Assembly: GCF_025685425.1 (NCBI RefSeq)
Contig: NZ_JAGTAS010000056.1
Coordinates: 62,001 to 126,000, forward strand
Origin: Terriglobus albidus
GTDB taxonomy: Bacteria; Acidobacteriota; Terriglobia; Terriglobales; Acidobacteriaceae
Reading direction: 5' to 3'
DNA: 64,000 nt
The notes under the pieces were generated by a model. It was not told the DNA's origin and did no database searches. It saw nothing but the letters and a program-made list of their open reading frames with translations. The position numbers were made by a program, and so were the translations under genes. Positions within the stretch are counted from its first letter, which is position 1. Each line of letters starts with the position of its first letter. Positions 51,140 to 59,933 of this stretch are shown piece by piece.

Positions 51140-53122
51140 ATGAACTCGCTTTTCCGAAACGTACTGCTTGTGGCGATTGAAATGCTGTTATCGCTATCGA
51201 CGGCAATTGCCCAGCCGGCGGACGTTGCAACAGCTCATCTGCCTTTTGTGAGTCCCATCTTCGGGGACAATATGGTGCTGCAGCGGGATAAGGTGAACAG
51301 CGTCTGGGGATGGTCCGAACCGGGAGATCGGATTACCGTGCAGATTGGTGATGTGTCGGTAACAGCGACCGCAGGAGCTGATCGGAAGTGGACTGCGATG
51401 ATTACGCCCCCAGCGGTCGGTGGACCGTACACCATGAAGGTTATGGGCAAACAAGTCGCCGAGCTGAAGAACATCATGGTGGGCGACGTATGGTTGTGCA
51501 GCGGGCAATCGAATATGGAATTCATGATGCGGCAGGTCAAGAATGCTGACCAGGAGTTGAAAGCCGCGAACTATCCAGACATACGATTTTTCGTGGTGGC
51601 GCAACGATCGGGATATCACCTCGTGAGCGTGCCATCGGGAAGTTGGCAGGTGGTGACACCGGAGACGGCCGGGCGACTGTCTGCAGTTGCGTACTTCTTC
51701 AGTCGAAGACTAGAAGAGGAGCTTCATGTGCCGATCGGGCTGGTGGTGGATGCTGTCGGTGGCACCCCGGCTGAGACCTGGATGAGCGTGGCTGCTTTGC
51801 ACGAATTGAAGGACTTTGAGCCGCCATTGGCCGAACTCAAGAAGATGGCGGATGAGGGCTTACCAGAGTACGGCAATTATGTAAGCCATTGGTATGACAG
51901 GTACGACATCGGCAAAAAGGAAGGATGGCAAGAGCCCGCGTTCGATGATTCCGGGTGGGCGACAGTCACACTCAAGAGTGGATTCAGGGATCTCGGTGTG
52001 GCAGACGCGCCATCGGTTGTCTACTTCAGGAAGGAGTTCACCTTACCTGAAACGATTCCTGCGCAGCGCGCCACGGTGCGGCTCGGAGTTGTCGAGAAGA
52101 TGGATACGGTATGGGTGAATGGCCAGACGGTTGGTGGCAGTTCTTGGGTAGAAAACCCGCGAAACTATTTTCTGCGGCCAGGAGTATTAAAGCCCGGCAA
52201 AAATCAGATTACGATTCGCGTTCTGAAGACCTTGCCAGATGGCGGCTTTACCGCAATGCCGGAAGACCTGAAACTTCAGTTCGCCGATAACACAACGATC
52301 CCGTTTTCCGGTCCCTGGAAGGGCAAGGTGAGTGTGGATGCACGTCCTCCGTTTCCGTTACCCAACTCCTATCAGAACTGGCCCGTTATCCCTTCTGTCC
52401 TTTTTAACGGAATGATTGAGCCGTTGACGCCGTTGGCGATTACCGGCGCTCTGTGGTACCAGGGCGAAGCAAACTCTGAGCGTGCGTATGAGTATCGCAA
52501 GGTTATGCCGGCATTAATTGCTGACTGGCGACGAGCCTTCCATCAGGGAGATTTTCCTTTCTATATTGTTAGCCTGCCCGCGTTCAAGGCGCGAAGCGAG
52601 GTTCCGGTGGAGGACTCATGGGCTGAGACCCGCGAAGCACAAGCGGGTACGGTGGCTGCGGTGCCGAATACCTGCTTAGCAGTCACCATTGATACCGGAG
52701 AAGCCGACAACATTCATCCCAAAGATAAGGCGCCGGTCGGCGACCGGCTGGCTCGCTGTGCCTTGGCGAAACAGTACGGCAAACCCATTGTGTATCAGGG
52801 GCCGACTGTAGATAAAGTGGAGAAACAATCTGGCGCAATTCGGCTCCACTTCATCCATGCCGAAGGAGGCTTAGTGGTGAAGGGTGACCATCTCGGTCAA
52901 TTCCAGATTGCGGGGGACGATCATCAGTGGATGTGGGCGGATGCTCATATATCGGGAGACTACATTATCGTCTCAACCTCACTTATCCAAAATCCGGTAG
53001 CCGTGCGCTACGCGTGGCAGGCCAATCCCGTTGCAACATTGTTCAACGGAGCGGGACTACCTGCTGCTCCGTTTCGTACAGACAACTGGAAGGGAATTAC
53101 AGAGGGGCGTCAGCCTTATTGA
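51140..53122 (+). CDS. SASA-family (sialate O-acetylesterase-like) carbohydrate esterase
   Basis: 660 residues with signal peptide (NVLLVAIEMLLSLSTAIAQ). SGNH-type serine esterase: WLCSGQSNMEFMMRQ gives the nucleophile Ser near residue 123. GTPAETWMS and WYQGEANSERAYEYR are the conserved oxyanion/structural blocks, and a C-terminal TGEADNIHPKDK supplies the Asp-His pair. Residues about 260-390 are an inserted jelly roll (YFRKEFTLPETIPAQRATVRLG ... KPGKNQITIRVL), usual in this group. Removes acetyl groups from sugars; in this plant-glycan run the likely target is acetylated hemicellulose or pectin, not sialic acid. Only 55 bases after the preceding gene. Confidence 0.88.
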   Translation: MNSLFRNVLLVAIEMLLSLSTAIAQPADVATAHLPFVSPIFGDNMVLQRDKVNSVWGWSEPGDRITVQIGDVSVTATAGADRKWTAMITPPAVGGPYTMKVMGKQVAELKNIMVGDVWLCSGQSNMEFMMRQVKNADQELKAANYPDIRFFVVAQRSGYHLVSVPSGSWQVVTPETAGRLSAVAYFFSRRLEEELHVPIGLVVDAVGGTPAETWMSVAALHELKDFEPPLAELKKMADEGLPEYGNYVSHWYDRYDIGKKEGWQEPAFDDSGWATVTLKSGFRDLGVADAPSVVYFRKEFTLPETIPAQRATVRLGVVEKMDTVWVNGQTVGGSSWVENPRNYFLRPGVLKPGKNQITIRVLKTLPDGGFTAMPEDLKLQFADNTTIPFSGPWKGKVSVDARPPFPLPNSYQNWPVIPSVLFNGMIEPLTPLAITGALWYQGEANSERAYEYRKVMPALIADWRRAFHQGDFPFYIVSLPAFKARSEVPVEDSWAETREAQAGTVAAVPNTCLAVTIDTGEADNIHPKDKAPVGDRLARCALAKQYGKPIVYQGPTVDKVEKQSGAIRLHFIHAEGGLVVKGDHLGQFQIAGDDHQWMWADAHISGDYIIVSTSLIQNPVAVRYAWQANPVATLFNGAGLPAAPFRTDNWKGITEGRQPY

Positions 53123-53255
53123 AGTACTTGGCAGCGAAACATGCAAGACGACAAGCATAAGAACCTGTTTCCGGTAGGACTGCCGCAACAACAGTCCGGC
53201 TGGAAGCACACGATACCGAATGATGGTTTTTAAGCACGGCTGTACTGGAGCATGA

Positions 53256-56200
53256 ATGAAGTTAAGACACGGTCTTGGAGTTATGTTCGCCCTCGTATCG
53301 GTGTTGATCTCCGTAACACTAGCGACGGCGCAGCAGTCCACCGCGACCGGGAGCGTATCGCAGCCGAAGGGCCCATGCGACATCTATGCGGCGGCTGGTA
53401 CTCCGTGTGTCGCGGCACATAGTACGACTCGTGCTCTCTATGCTTCCTATAAGGGGCTACTCTACCAAGTTAAACGCCAGTCAGATGGGAAAACATTCGA
53501 AGTCGGCTTGATGGACGGATATGCCGACGCAGCCGCTCAAGATGCTTTTTGTTCAAACATGCTTTGCGTTATCAACGTGATTTACGACCAGTCTGGCAAA
53601 GGAAATCATCTTTACCAGGCGCCCCCGGGGACTTTCAAAGGTCCGGCCAAAGGTGCTTTTGACACTCAGCCCATCGCAGATATGGCGCCTATCACCATTC
53701 ACGGGCGCAAAGCCTATGGTGTTTACATCATGCCGGGCATGGGGTTCCGCAACAACAACGCAAGCGGTATTGCGATCAATGATCAGGCCGAGGGAATCTA
53801 TTACGTGATCGATGGCACTCACTTTGACAGCGGATGTTGTTTCGACTATGGCAACTCTTCCACGAATGGCCGCGCGGTTGGTACCGGCACTATGGAGACG
53901 ACCTACTTTGGCACTTCTACCGTCTGGGGCCGTGGCGAAGGCAAGGGGCCATGGATTATGTCTGACATGGAAGCAGGCCTTTTTTCAGGACGTAACGCTA
54001 AATTGAATGAGGCTGATCCTAGCATCCATTCATGGCGGTTTGTCACAGCCGTTATGGATGGCGATACCGGAGATCATTGGGACTTGCGCGGCGGTGATGC
54101 CCAAAAGGGAAACCTTGTCACGTTCTACAGTGGTCCTCGTCCTCTGCCCGGTATCAGCGGAGGTTATGCGCCGATGCGTAAGCAGGGGGGCATTTTGCTC
54201 GGCACCGGCGGCGACAATGGCAACGGTTCCGCCGGCACTTTTTATGAGGGCGTCATGACCCGCGGATTTCCCACGCAAGCCACGACGGATGAGGTGCAGG
54301 CGAACATTGTTGCTGCGAAATATGATCTACCGTCTCTAGGTCTGTCGCGAGTAATGACATTTACTCCGAAGTCGAGGCACCAGGTTCTAGTGTCCTTTAC
54401 CAATACGACCGGCGGTACAGTGAGAGGCTTGCAGCTAAGTCTTTCCCTGCCCGGTAAAGGCTGGAATTCTGTCGTTTCTGAGAGCACAGCATCCGCAAAG
54501 ATTTTCCCTGAGGCTATTCCCCCGGGAGCAAGCGTTAGAGCGGCATTCCTCGTTACCTCTCCTGCTAAGCCTGAAGCCGGCTTCCTTACCGCGAAAGCGA
54601 TGTGGCTTAACGCCATGGCGCCTGACGTTATATCCGCGCGCGTGCGTAACGTGTATCCAATCAAGATCAATGAGGTGCGGTTCGGTACAAGTCTGAACGA
54701 TTCTGATCAGTTCATTGAGCTTTACAACCCAACGGACGAGCCGATAGACGTTTCTCATTGGAGAATCCTCCATACTCCTGGACAGTGGGCGACTGTCGAA
54801 TTGGCGTCCGTCCCATCGAGCACCAGGATTGCCCCGCACGGTTTTTATCTGCTCGGTCTTTCCAGCACCGGGTTGGCCGCGCCGGCAATCGCGAGTACGA
54901 AGACGATTTATGTGCGTACTACAAAGGGGTTGGCTGCCGGAGAAGCTATCGATATAGACGGAGAGAAACGAACTGTCGTGGGCATCGGCCAAGCCGCTCA
55001 TGCTATGACGACCATTTTTATTCCGGTGTCTACAGGACCGTGGCTCACCATCCCCGCGGGCTCAACCAATCTGCCGATCGCCAATACCAGCGGCTTCGAA
55101 GCTGGACAGCGCGTTGGCATCGACATCGGAGGCAACTATGAGGAGGTTACGGTCAAGTCCGTCGGAAAGGCATCGACCCAGACTGTCCTTGCCGGCGCTG
55201 CCTCCTCTCGGGCAACCGATATCAAGGTTGTGGCAGCATCCAATATCTCCGTCGGCGACATGCTTACAGTGAGCACTGGTTCGCTTAAGGAAATCGTAAA
55301 GGTGTCCTCGATCGGTTCGGCGCAGGCCAACGGCGACACGGACATCATTCTCACCTCGCCTTTACGTTTCGACCATATGACTGGAGTCGATGTCGCAGAT
55401 CCTGGGACAGGAATCACGTTTGAGCCGGCGACGAAGTTTACCCATATGAGTGGAGATGCGGTCCAGGCTCTGGGCACTGGGGTCACACTAGATCGTCCTC
55501 TCTCTCGTAGCCATCCCTACGGCGCCTATATCGCCGGTATCGCAACCAGTTCGGCCGGCTATCAGGGATCCCCAATGCCGGACCAGTGGTTTGGGACTTC
55601 ACTGTCGAACCCGACTGTAGCTCAAAACCCCGCAGGCCCGTTCGCAAACAACGCCGGTTCACTCGCGCTTGAAGATCCAACCGGCAAGATTGTCGTTGAT
55701 GCGCTGGTCTATGGAACGCGGCAGAGCAATTCAAGCGGCAACGGTACCATTACCAGTCCGGAGCTCGCCACACTTGAGGGAGATCAGAGTCAGGGAGGAT
55801 GTATCGTCGTAGCTCCTGCAATGGTTGGAGGAGGCGGTACGAGTGTAGGCCGTTTTCCGGATGGCGCCGATTCTGACAGTAATTGCATAGACTTTGCTTC
55901 TCAGGCGGCAACCAATGTTGCAGCCGCATCCGAGGCTGAAACAAGCAATATTAAGGTGATAGGCACGGCAGGTTTTACGGCTGGTCGAACCGTGATGATC
56001 GGTTCCGGCACGGAGCGGGAAACAGCAACGATTGCGAATGTAGGAACTTCAGGAGCTACCTCCTCTACTGCAGCTACGACGGCCGGTTCGACGGTGATCC
56101 CCGTCCTTAGTACGGCAGGTTTTACGACGGGGCAGACCATCATGATTGGCAGCGGAGCTAATACTGAGGCCGCGGTTGTCCGGTCAGTCGGTAGAAGGGG

Positions 56201-56381
56201 CAATGCCAGCATTACGATTGAGACTCCATTGGCTCACCTTTACGAACCGGGCACGTTCGTTGCGGGCACTGGAATAACTTTCACCTCACCATTAAAAAAG
56301 GGGCATCCCATTGGGTCTCCGGTTGTAAGCGATTTACCAACTCCCGGTGCATCGAATACGTACTCTAGCCAGGCGCCTTAG
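53256..56381 (+). CDS. GH54-like alpha-L-arabinofuranosidase with lamin-tail module
   Basis: 1041 residues, GGAG before the start, signal peptide (VMFALVSVLISVTLATAQ). Residues about 38-370 match the GH54 catalytic fold (GPCDIYAAAGTPCVAAHSTT; LLYQVKRQSDGKTFEVG; CVINVIYDQSGKGNHLYQAP; DSGCCFDYGN). A CARDB/NPCBM-like strand set follows (about 375-460). Then comes a lamin-tail domain (INEVRFGTSLNDSDQFIELY) and several Ser/Gly/Thr-rich beta units, two nearly identical (TAGFTAGRTVMIGSG, TAGFTTGQTIMIGSG). Fungal GH54 enzymes carry a CBM42 instead, which I do not see. Removes arabinofuranose side chains outside the cell; the tail probably anchors it or binds the surface. Confidence 0.8.
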   Translation: MKLRHGLGVMFALVSVLISVTLATAQQSTATGSVSQPKGPCDIYAAAGTPCVAAHSTTRALYASYKGLLYQVKRQSDGKTFEVGLMDGYADAAAQDAFCSNMLCVINVIYDQSGKGNHLYQAPPGTFKGPAKGAFDTQPIADMAPITIHGRKAYGVYIMPGMGFRNNNASGIAINDQAEGIYYVIDGTHFDSGCCFDYGNSSTNGRAVGTGTMETTYFGTSTVWGRGEGKGPWIMSDMEAGLFSGRNAKLNEADPSIHSWRFVTAVMDGDTGDHWDLRGGDAQKGNLVTFYSGPRPLPGISGGYAPMRKQGGILLGTGGDNGNGSAGTFYEGVMTRGFPTQATTDEVQANIVAAKYDLPSLGLSRVMTFTPKSRHQVLVSFTNTTGGTVRGLQLSLSLPGKGWNSVVSESTASAKIFPEAIPPGASVRAAFLVTSPAKPEAGFLTAKAMWLNAMAPDVISARVRNVYPIKINEVRFGTSLNDSDQFIELYNPTDEPIDVSHWRILHTPGQWATVELASVPSSTRIAPHGFYLLGLSSTGLAAPAIASTKTIYVRTTKGLAAGEAIDIDGEKRTVVGIGQAAHAMTTIFIPVSTGPWLTIPAGSTNLPIANTSGFEAGQRVGIDIGGNYEEVTVKSVGKASTQTVLAGAASSRATDIKVVAASNISVGDMLTVSTGSLKEIVKVSSIGSAQANGDTDIILTSPLRFDHMTGVDVADPGTGITFEPATKFTHMSGDAVQALGTGVTLDRPLSRSHPYGAYIAGIATSSAGYQGSPMPDQWFGTSLSNPTVAQNPAGPFANNAGSLALEDPTGKIVVDALVYGTRQSNSSGNGTITSPELATLEGDQSQGGCIVVAPAMVGGGGTSVGRFPDGADSDSNCIDFASQAATNVAAASEAETSNIKVIGTAGFTAGRTVMIGSGTERETATIANVGTSGATSSTAATTAGSTVIPVLSTAGFTTGQTIMIGSGANTEAAVVRSVGRRGNASITIETPLAHLYEPGTFVAGTGITFTSPLKKGHPIGSPVVSDLPTPGASNTYSSQAP

Positions 56382-56465
56382 TTTGGGAAGACGATAGGCG
56401 CCCTGATCCTAGTCTGTTTTCCCGAATCAGCTTCACCGCCGTCAGTTGTAGGAGTAAGAGCCAGA

Positions 56466-58961
56466 ATGAACGTCCGCAATGCAGTCGTCCTCACAGCTAT
56501 CAGCACTCTCCTTTATGGAGCGCAGGCCCAGAGGGCCGTTCAAGGCGATGTCCTCTGGTACGATCGCCCCGCCATTATTTGGGACGAGGCGCTGCCCGTT
56601 GGCAATGGCCGTTTGGGTGCAATGGTTTTCGGTGGGGCGAACGACGGGACGAACAACGGCGACCTGCAGGATGCTAAGAAAAACCTGCCATTGATGGACG
56701 GCAAGAGCACGCGCCCGCAAGACGAACATTTGCAACTCAACGAAAGTACATTGTGGCAAGGCTCACGTGCGGATCTGCTAAACCCGCGCGCTCACGAAGG
56801 ATTCTTGGAGGCGCGTCGACTTTTGCTGGAGTCCCGAGGAACGGATAGCGCGAAGATCAGTCAGGCAGAGAAGCTTCTGGAACAGACCATGCTATCGACG
56901 CCACGCGGCATGCCAGGTTATTCAACCTTGGGGGATCTTTACCTTCGTTCCACGTCCAATTCGCCGGTGGATAATGATCGACGCTCGCTCGATCTCGAGA
57001 CAGGTGTCGTGCGCAGCTCCTATACACAAGACCATACGAAGTATCAGAAGGAAACATTCGCCTCGGCGCCCGACCAGGTGATCGTAGTGCATCTTACGGC
57101 GAATCATCCAGGCGCCATTTCCTTCAAACTCAGCATGGACCGTCCTGCGGATTTCACAACCGTCGCGCTGGACGCTCGTAACCTTACACTTCAACCCTCT
57201 GCGAACCACCACGACCAGACTGGCTTCCATGCTCAAGTGCGTCTCCTCACAGATGGTGGTCAATCCTTGCAGGATGGCAACTCGCTGCAGGTGATTAAGG
57301 CCAATCAAGTAACTATTCTTATCAGCGCTGCGACTGACTTCAAAGGCGGCCGCTTTGCAGGAGGCGATCCAGCCCTGCAGGACAAGGCCACGCTTGATCG
57401 CGCTGCAAAGAAGAGCTATGAGCAACTCCGCGAAGCCGCCACACGCGATGTTAGCCGTTACATGCAGCGCATGCATTTCACTCTCGGTGCGGCCGATGCT
57501 GCTCTCGAAGCGCTACCTACGAACGAGCGGTTACGCCGTGTCGCAGCCGGAGGCAACGACCTCGGTCTGCAGTCGCTGTACTTCCAGTTCGCACGCTATC
57601 TACTGGTCGGATCGAGTCGGCCCGGCGGCCTTCCGGCCAACCTGCAAGGTCTCTGGGCTGCGGGCATTGGCAACCCGTGGGGCTCCAAGTTCACCATCAA
57701 CATCAATACCGAGATGAACTACTGGCTTGCGGAGCCAGGGAACCTCGGTGATCTGCACCAACCGCTTTTTGATCTCGTCGAGATGGTGCGCAGCCCCGGC
57801 AGCGGCACCGGCACGGAGGTCGCACGGAAATATTACGGAGCACAAGGTTTCGTCATCCACCACAACACGGACATATGGGGGGATGCCCATCCCATCGATG
57901 GTGTTCCTTATGGGATCTGGCCGATGGGCGGAGCCTGGCTGACGTTGCATGCCTGGGACCACTATGCCTTCTCGCTCGACCGCGATTTCCTCCGTACACG
58001 GGCATGGCCTCTGCTGCACGACGCCTCACTCTTTTTCCTGGATTACCTCGTCGACGACGGTACCGGCCATCTGGTCACCGGCCCATCATTGTCACCAGAG
58101 AACAAGTACAGGATGGCCGATGGCACAGCGCACTCCATTACGATGGGCCCGACGATGGATCTCCAAATCGTGCGGGAGCTCTTCACGCGTACGCTGCAGG
58201 CGGGAGATATTCTGCACGAAGATCCCGTTTTTCTGAACCGTGTTCGGGTCGCAGAATCCAGGCTGCTTCCGTTGCAGGTCGGCAAGCGTGGCAATCTGCA
58301 GGAATGGCCGCTCGACTACGATGACGCGGAGCCCGGACATCGCCATATCTCGCACCTCTGGGCGCTGTTTCCCGGCACGCAGATTGACCGGTGGCATACA
58401 CCTGACCTTGCCCGCGCTACGCAAAATACATTGCAGGCGAGACTGGAGCACGGCGGCGGCCAGACGGGATGGTCGCGCGCGTGGGTCGTTAATTATTGGG
58501 ATCGCCTCGGCGAAGGGGAAAAGGCCTATGAGAGTATGCAGGTCCTCTTCCGCCAATCGACGTTTCCGAACATGATGGATACCCATCCTCCGGGCGTCTT
58601 CCAGATTGACGGTAACCTCGGGGCCGCTAACGGTATGCTCGAAGCTCTGGTACAGTCGCGCTGGTACCCCGACCACACCGAAGTCGATCTTTTCCCGGCG
58701 CTTCCCTCCGAATGGTCGCAGGGCAGCGTTACCGGCCTGCGCCTCCGGGGTGACGGTACGCTCGATTTGCAGTGGCAACCGCAGGGCACAACCATCCATT
58801 GGCACGCGAACCGCACCGGGCCAGTCGATCTCCGCCTGCCACAAGCTATGGATCCCCGCAAAATTGTCATCGACGATAAGCCCGTACTTACATCACAGAT
58901 TAATGGTCAGGTCGTGCGCCTCAATATAGTCGGAGGACACATCTACACGCTTCGCTTCTAA
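56466..58961 (+). CDS. Glycoside hydrolase family 95
   Basis: 831 residues with signal peptide (AVVLTAISTLLYGAQAQ). N-terminal beta domain begins with the family signature WYDRPAIIWDEALPVGNGRLGAMVFGG and LQLNESTLWQG. The helical (alpha/alpha)6 core carries LPANLQGLWAAGIGNPWGSK, INTEMNYWLAEPGNL and the later VTGPSLSPENKYR region with the expected catalytic Glu. GGQTGWSRAWVVNYWDRLGEGEKAYE and FQIDGNLGAANGMLEAL close the domain. GH95 enzymes are inverting alpha-L-fucosidases or alpha-L-galactosidases. With the arabinofuranosidase and esterase before it, the target is probably fucosylated or L-galactosylated side chains of xyloglucan or pectin. Ends the hydrolase run. Confidence 0.93.
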   Translation: MNVRNAVVLTAISTLLYGAQAQRAVQGDVLWYDRPAIIWDEALPVGNGRLGAMVFGGANDGTNNGDLQDAKKNLPLMDGKSTRPQDEHLQLNESTLWQGSRADLLNPRAHEGFLEARRLLLESRGTDSAKISQAEKLLEQTMLSTPRGMPGYSTLGDLYLRSTSNSPVDNDRRSLDLETGVVRSSYTQDHTKYQKETFASAPDQVIVVHLTANHPGAISFKLSMDRPADFTTVALDARNLTLQPSANHHDQTGFHAQVRLLTDGGQSLQDGNSLQVIKANQVTILISAATDFKGGRFAGGDPALQDKATLDRAAKKSYEQLREAATRDVSRYMQRMHFTLGAADAALEALPTNERLRRVAAGGNDLGLQSLYFQFARYLLVGSSRPGGLPANLQGLWAAGIGNPWGSKFTININTEMNYWLAEPGNLGDLHQPLFDLVEMVRSPGSGTGTEVARKYYGAQGFVIHHNTDIWGDAHPIDGVPYGIWPMGGAWLTLHAWDHYAFSLDRDFLRTRAWPLLHDASLFFLDYLVDDGTGHLVTGPSLSPENKYRMADGTAHSITMGPTMDLQIVRELFTRTLQAGDILHEDPVFLNRVRVAESRLLPLQVGKRGNLQEWPLDYDDAEPGHRHISHLWALFPGTQIDRWHTPDLARATQNTLQARLEHGGGQTGWSRAWVVNYWDRLGEGEKAYESMQVLFRQSTFPNMMDTHPPGVFQIDGNLGAANGMLEALVQSRWYPDHTEVDLFPALPSEWSQGSVTGLRLRGDGTLDLQWQPQGTTIHWHANRTGPVDLRLPQAMDPRKIVIDDKPVLTSQINGQVVRLNIVGGHIYTLRF

Positions 58962-59095
58962 GGACAAGCATCTGAGCTACACGGCATAGTCCAAAAACGT
59001 CATCATTCCACTTCCTACGCAGGAAATTTCTCCCACAGCGTTCGAAGAACTAAAGAAGCAGAGTTGCCGCTGTTTCTGGCAGGCGCCTGGTTGCG

Positions 59096-59626
59096 TCAGC
59101 GGCGATTGCCCTGAGCCCAGTTCAGCGCATCCTCTCTGTTCGCGAAGGCGCGCATTTTCGTAACTCTTCCGCCTTCAAATGTATACACGTCGGCAAGTCT
59201 GATGTCCTGCCAGGTATCGCTCTCCTTCGGTAGCACTTTTGCATGGACGAACACCACAATACGATCGTCTACCGGAATAAATCTCTCAGGCTCGCTAATT
59301 ACTTCAGCGGCGCCGGCGCGGGATTGCGCGAGATACTTTTTGGCTCCGTCGATCCCATGGTAAGTTCCACCGCCCGGAAATTCTTTGGGCTCTGTCCATT
59401 CAACGTGAGCGTCCAACATTTGGACAGCTGAATCAATATCGCCCCGGTTGAATGCTTCGTATGCTCCACGGAGTTTCGTTATCGCATGAGCGGTCTCTTG
59501 TTCAGTTAGCACTCGATTTCCTTTCCAAGCGTGATGACAACCGATGATGGAGGCGACCAAAACACAGACGGCCGTCCATAGCGACTTCACACTGCGCCTT
59601 CGAACCGATATGTGCTCCGGATGCAT
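59096..59626 (-). CDS. NTF2/SnoaL-like lipoprotein
   Basis: 176 residues from ATG 59626; the longer frame upstream is rejected because the signal starts here (SLWTAVCVLVASIIGC, with IIGC as lipobox). The mature part is one SnoaL-like alpha-beta barrel: ITKLRGAYEAFNRGDIDSAVQML, HVEWTEPKEFPGGGTYHGIDGAKKYLAQ, VVFVHAKVL, WQDIRLADVYTFEGGRVTKMRAF. Members are binding or small isomerase-like proteins; no catalytic residue can be assigned. Convergent with the GH95 gene. Function unknown. Confidence 0.75.
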   Translation of the reverse strand: MHPEHISVRRRSVKSLWTAVCVLVASIIGCHHAWKGNRVLTEQETAHAITKLRGAYEAFNRGDIDSAVQMLDAHVEWTEPKEFPGGGTYHGIDGAKKYLAQSRAGAAEVISEPERFIPVDDRIVVFVHAKVLPKESDTWQDIRLADVYTFEGGRVTKMRAFANREDALNWAQGNRR

Positions 59627-59933
59627 CATTGATCCGCTTTCTGCCCCGATCCACGCCGTGCGACCTCGACATTGGCTGTCTACCAAAACCAAATGTTTCG
59701 TTGGCGATTCTCGGTACACTACCGGCCTTGAAACGCGCCTATTCATTCACTCACTTCTGCGTGCTTGAAAGGTCAAGTATGGACCTCCAGAAGCTAAGCT
59801 TGTAGACACTGGAGCAATGATAGAGCACCGTGCGCCGGGTGAGCGGTGATTCGAGCGATGCTGACGCATATGTAGAACAGGAGGGCAATTTTGTCCAAGA
59901 CGATCCTGCTGCTCTCCCCTCAATGTAATCATT
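59627..59933. other. Intergenic region, nothing recognised
   Basis: About 307 bases between divergent genes (NTF2-like lipoprotein and PLP decarboxylase). It must hold both promoters, but no clear -35/-10 pair or repeat stands out. Confidence 0.4.

Noticed and set aside
58092-58844. 250-codon minus-strand frame
   Set aside because: Antisense shadow of the GH95 catalytic domain with no recognisable content.
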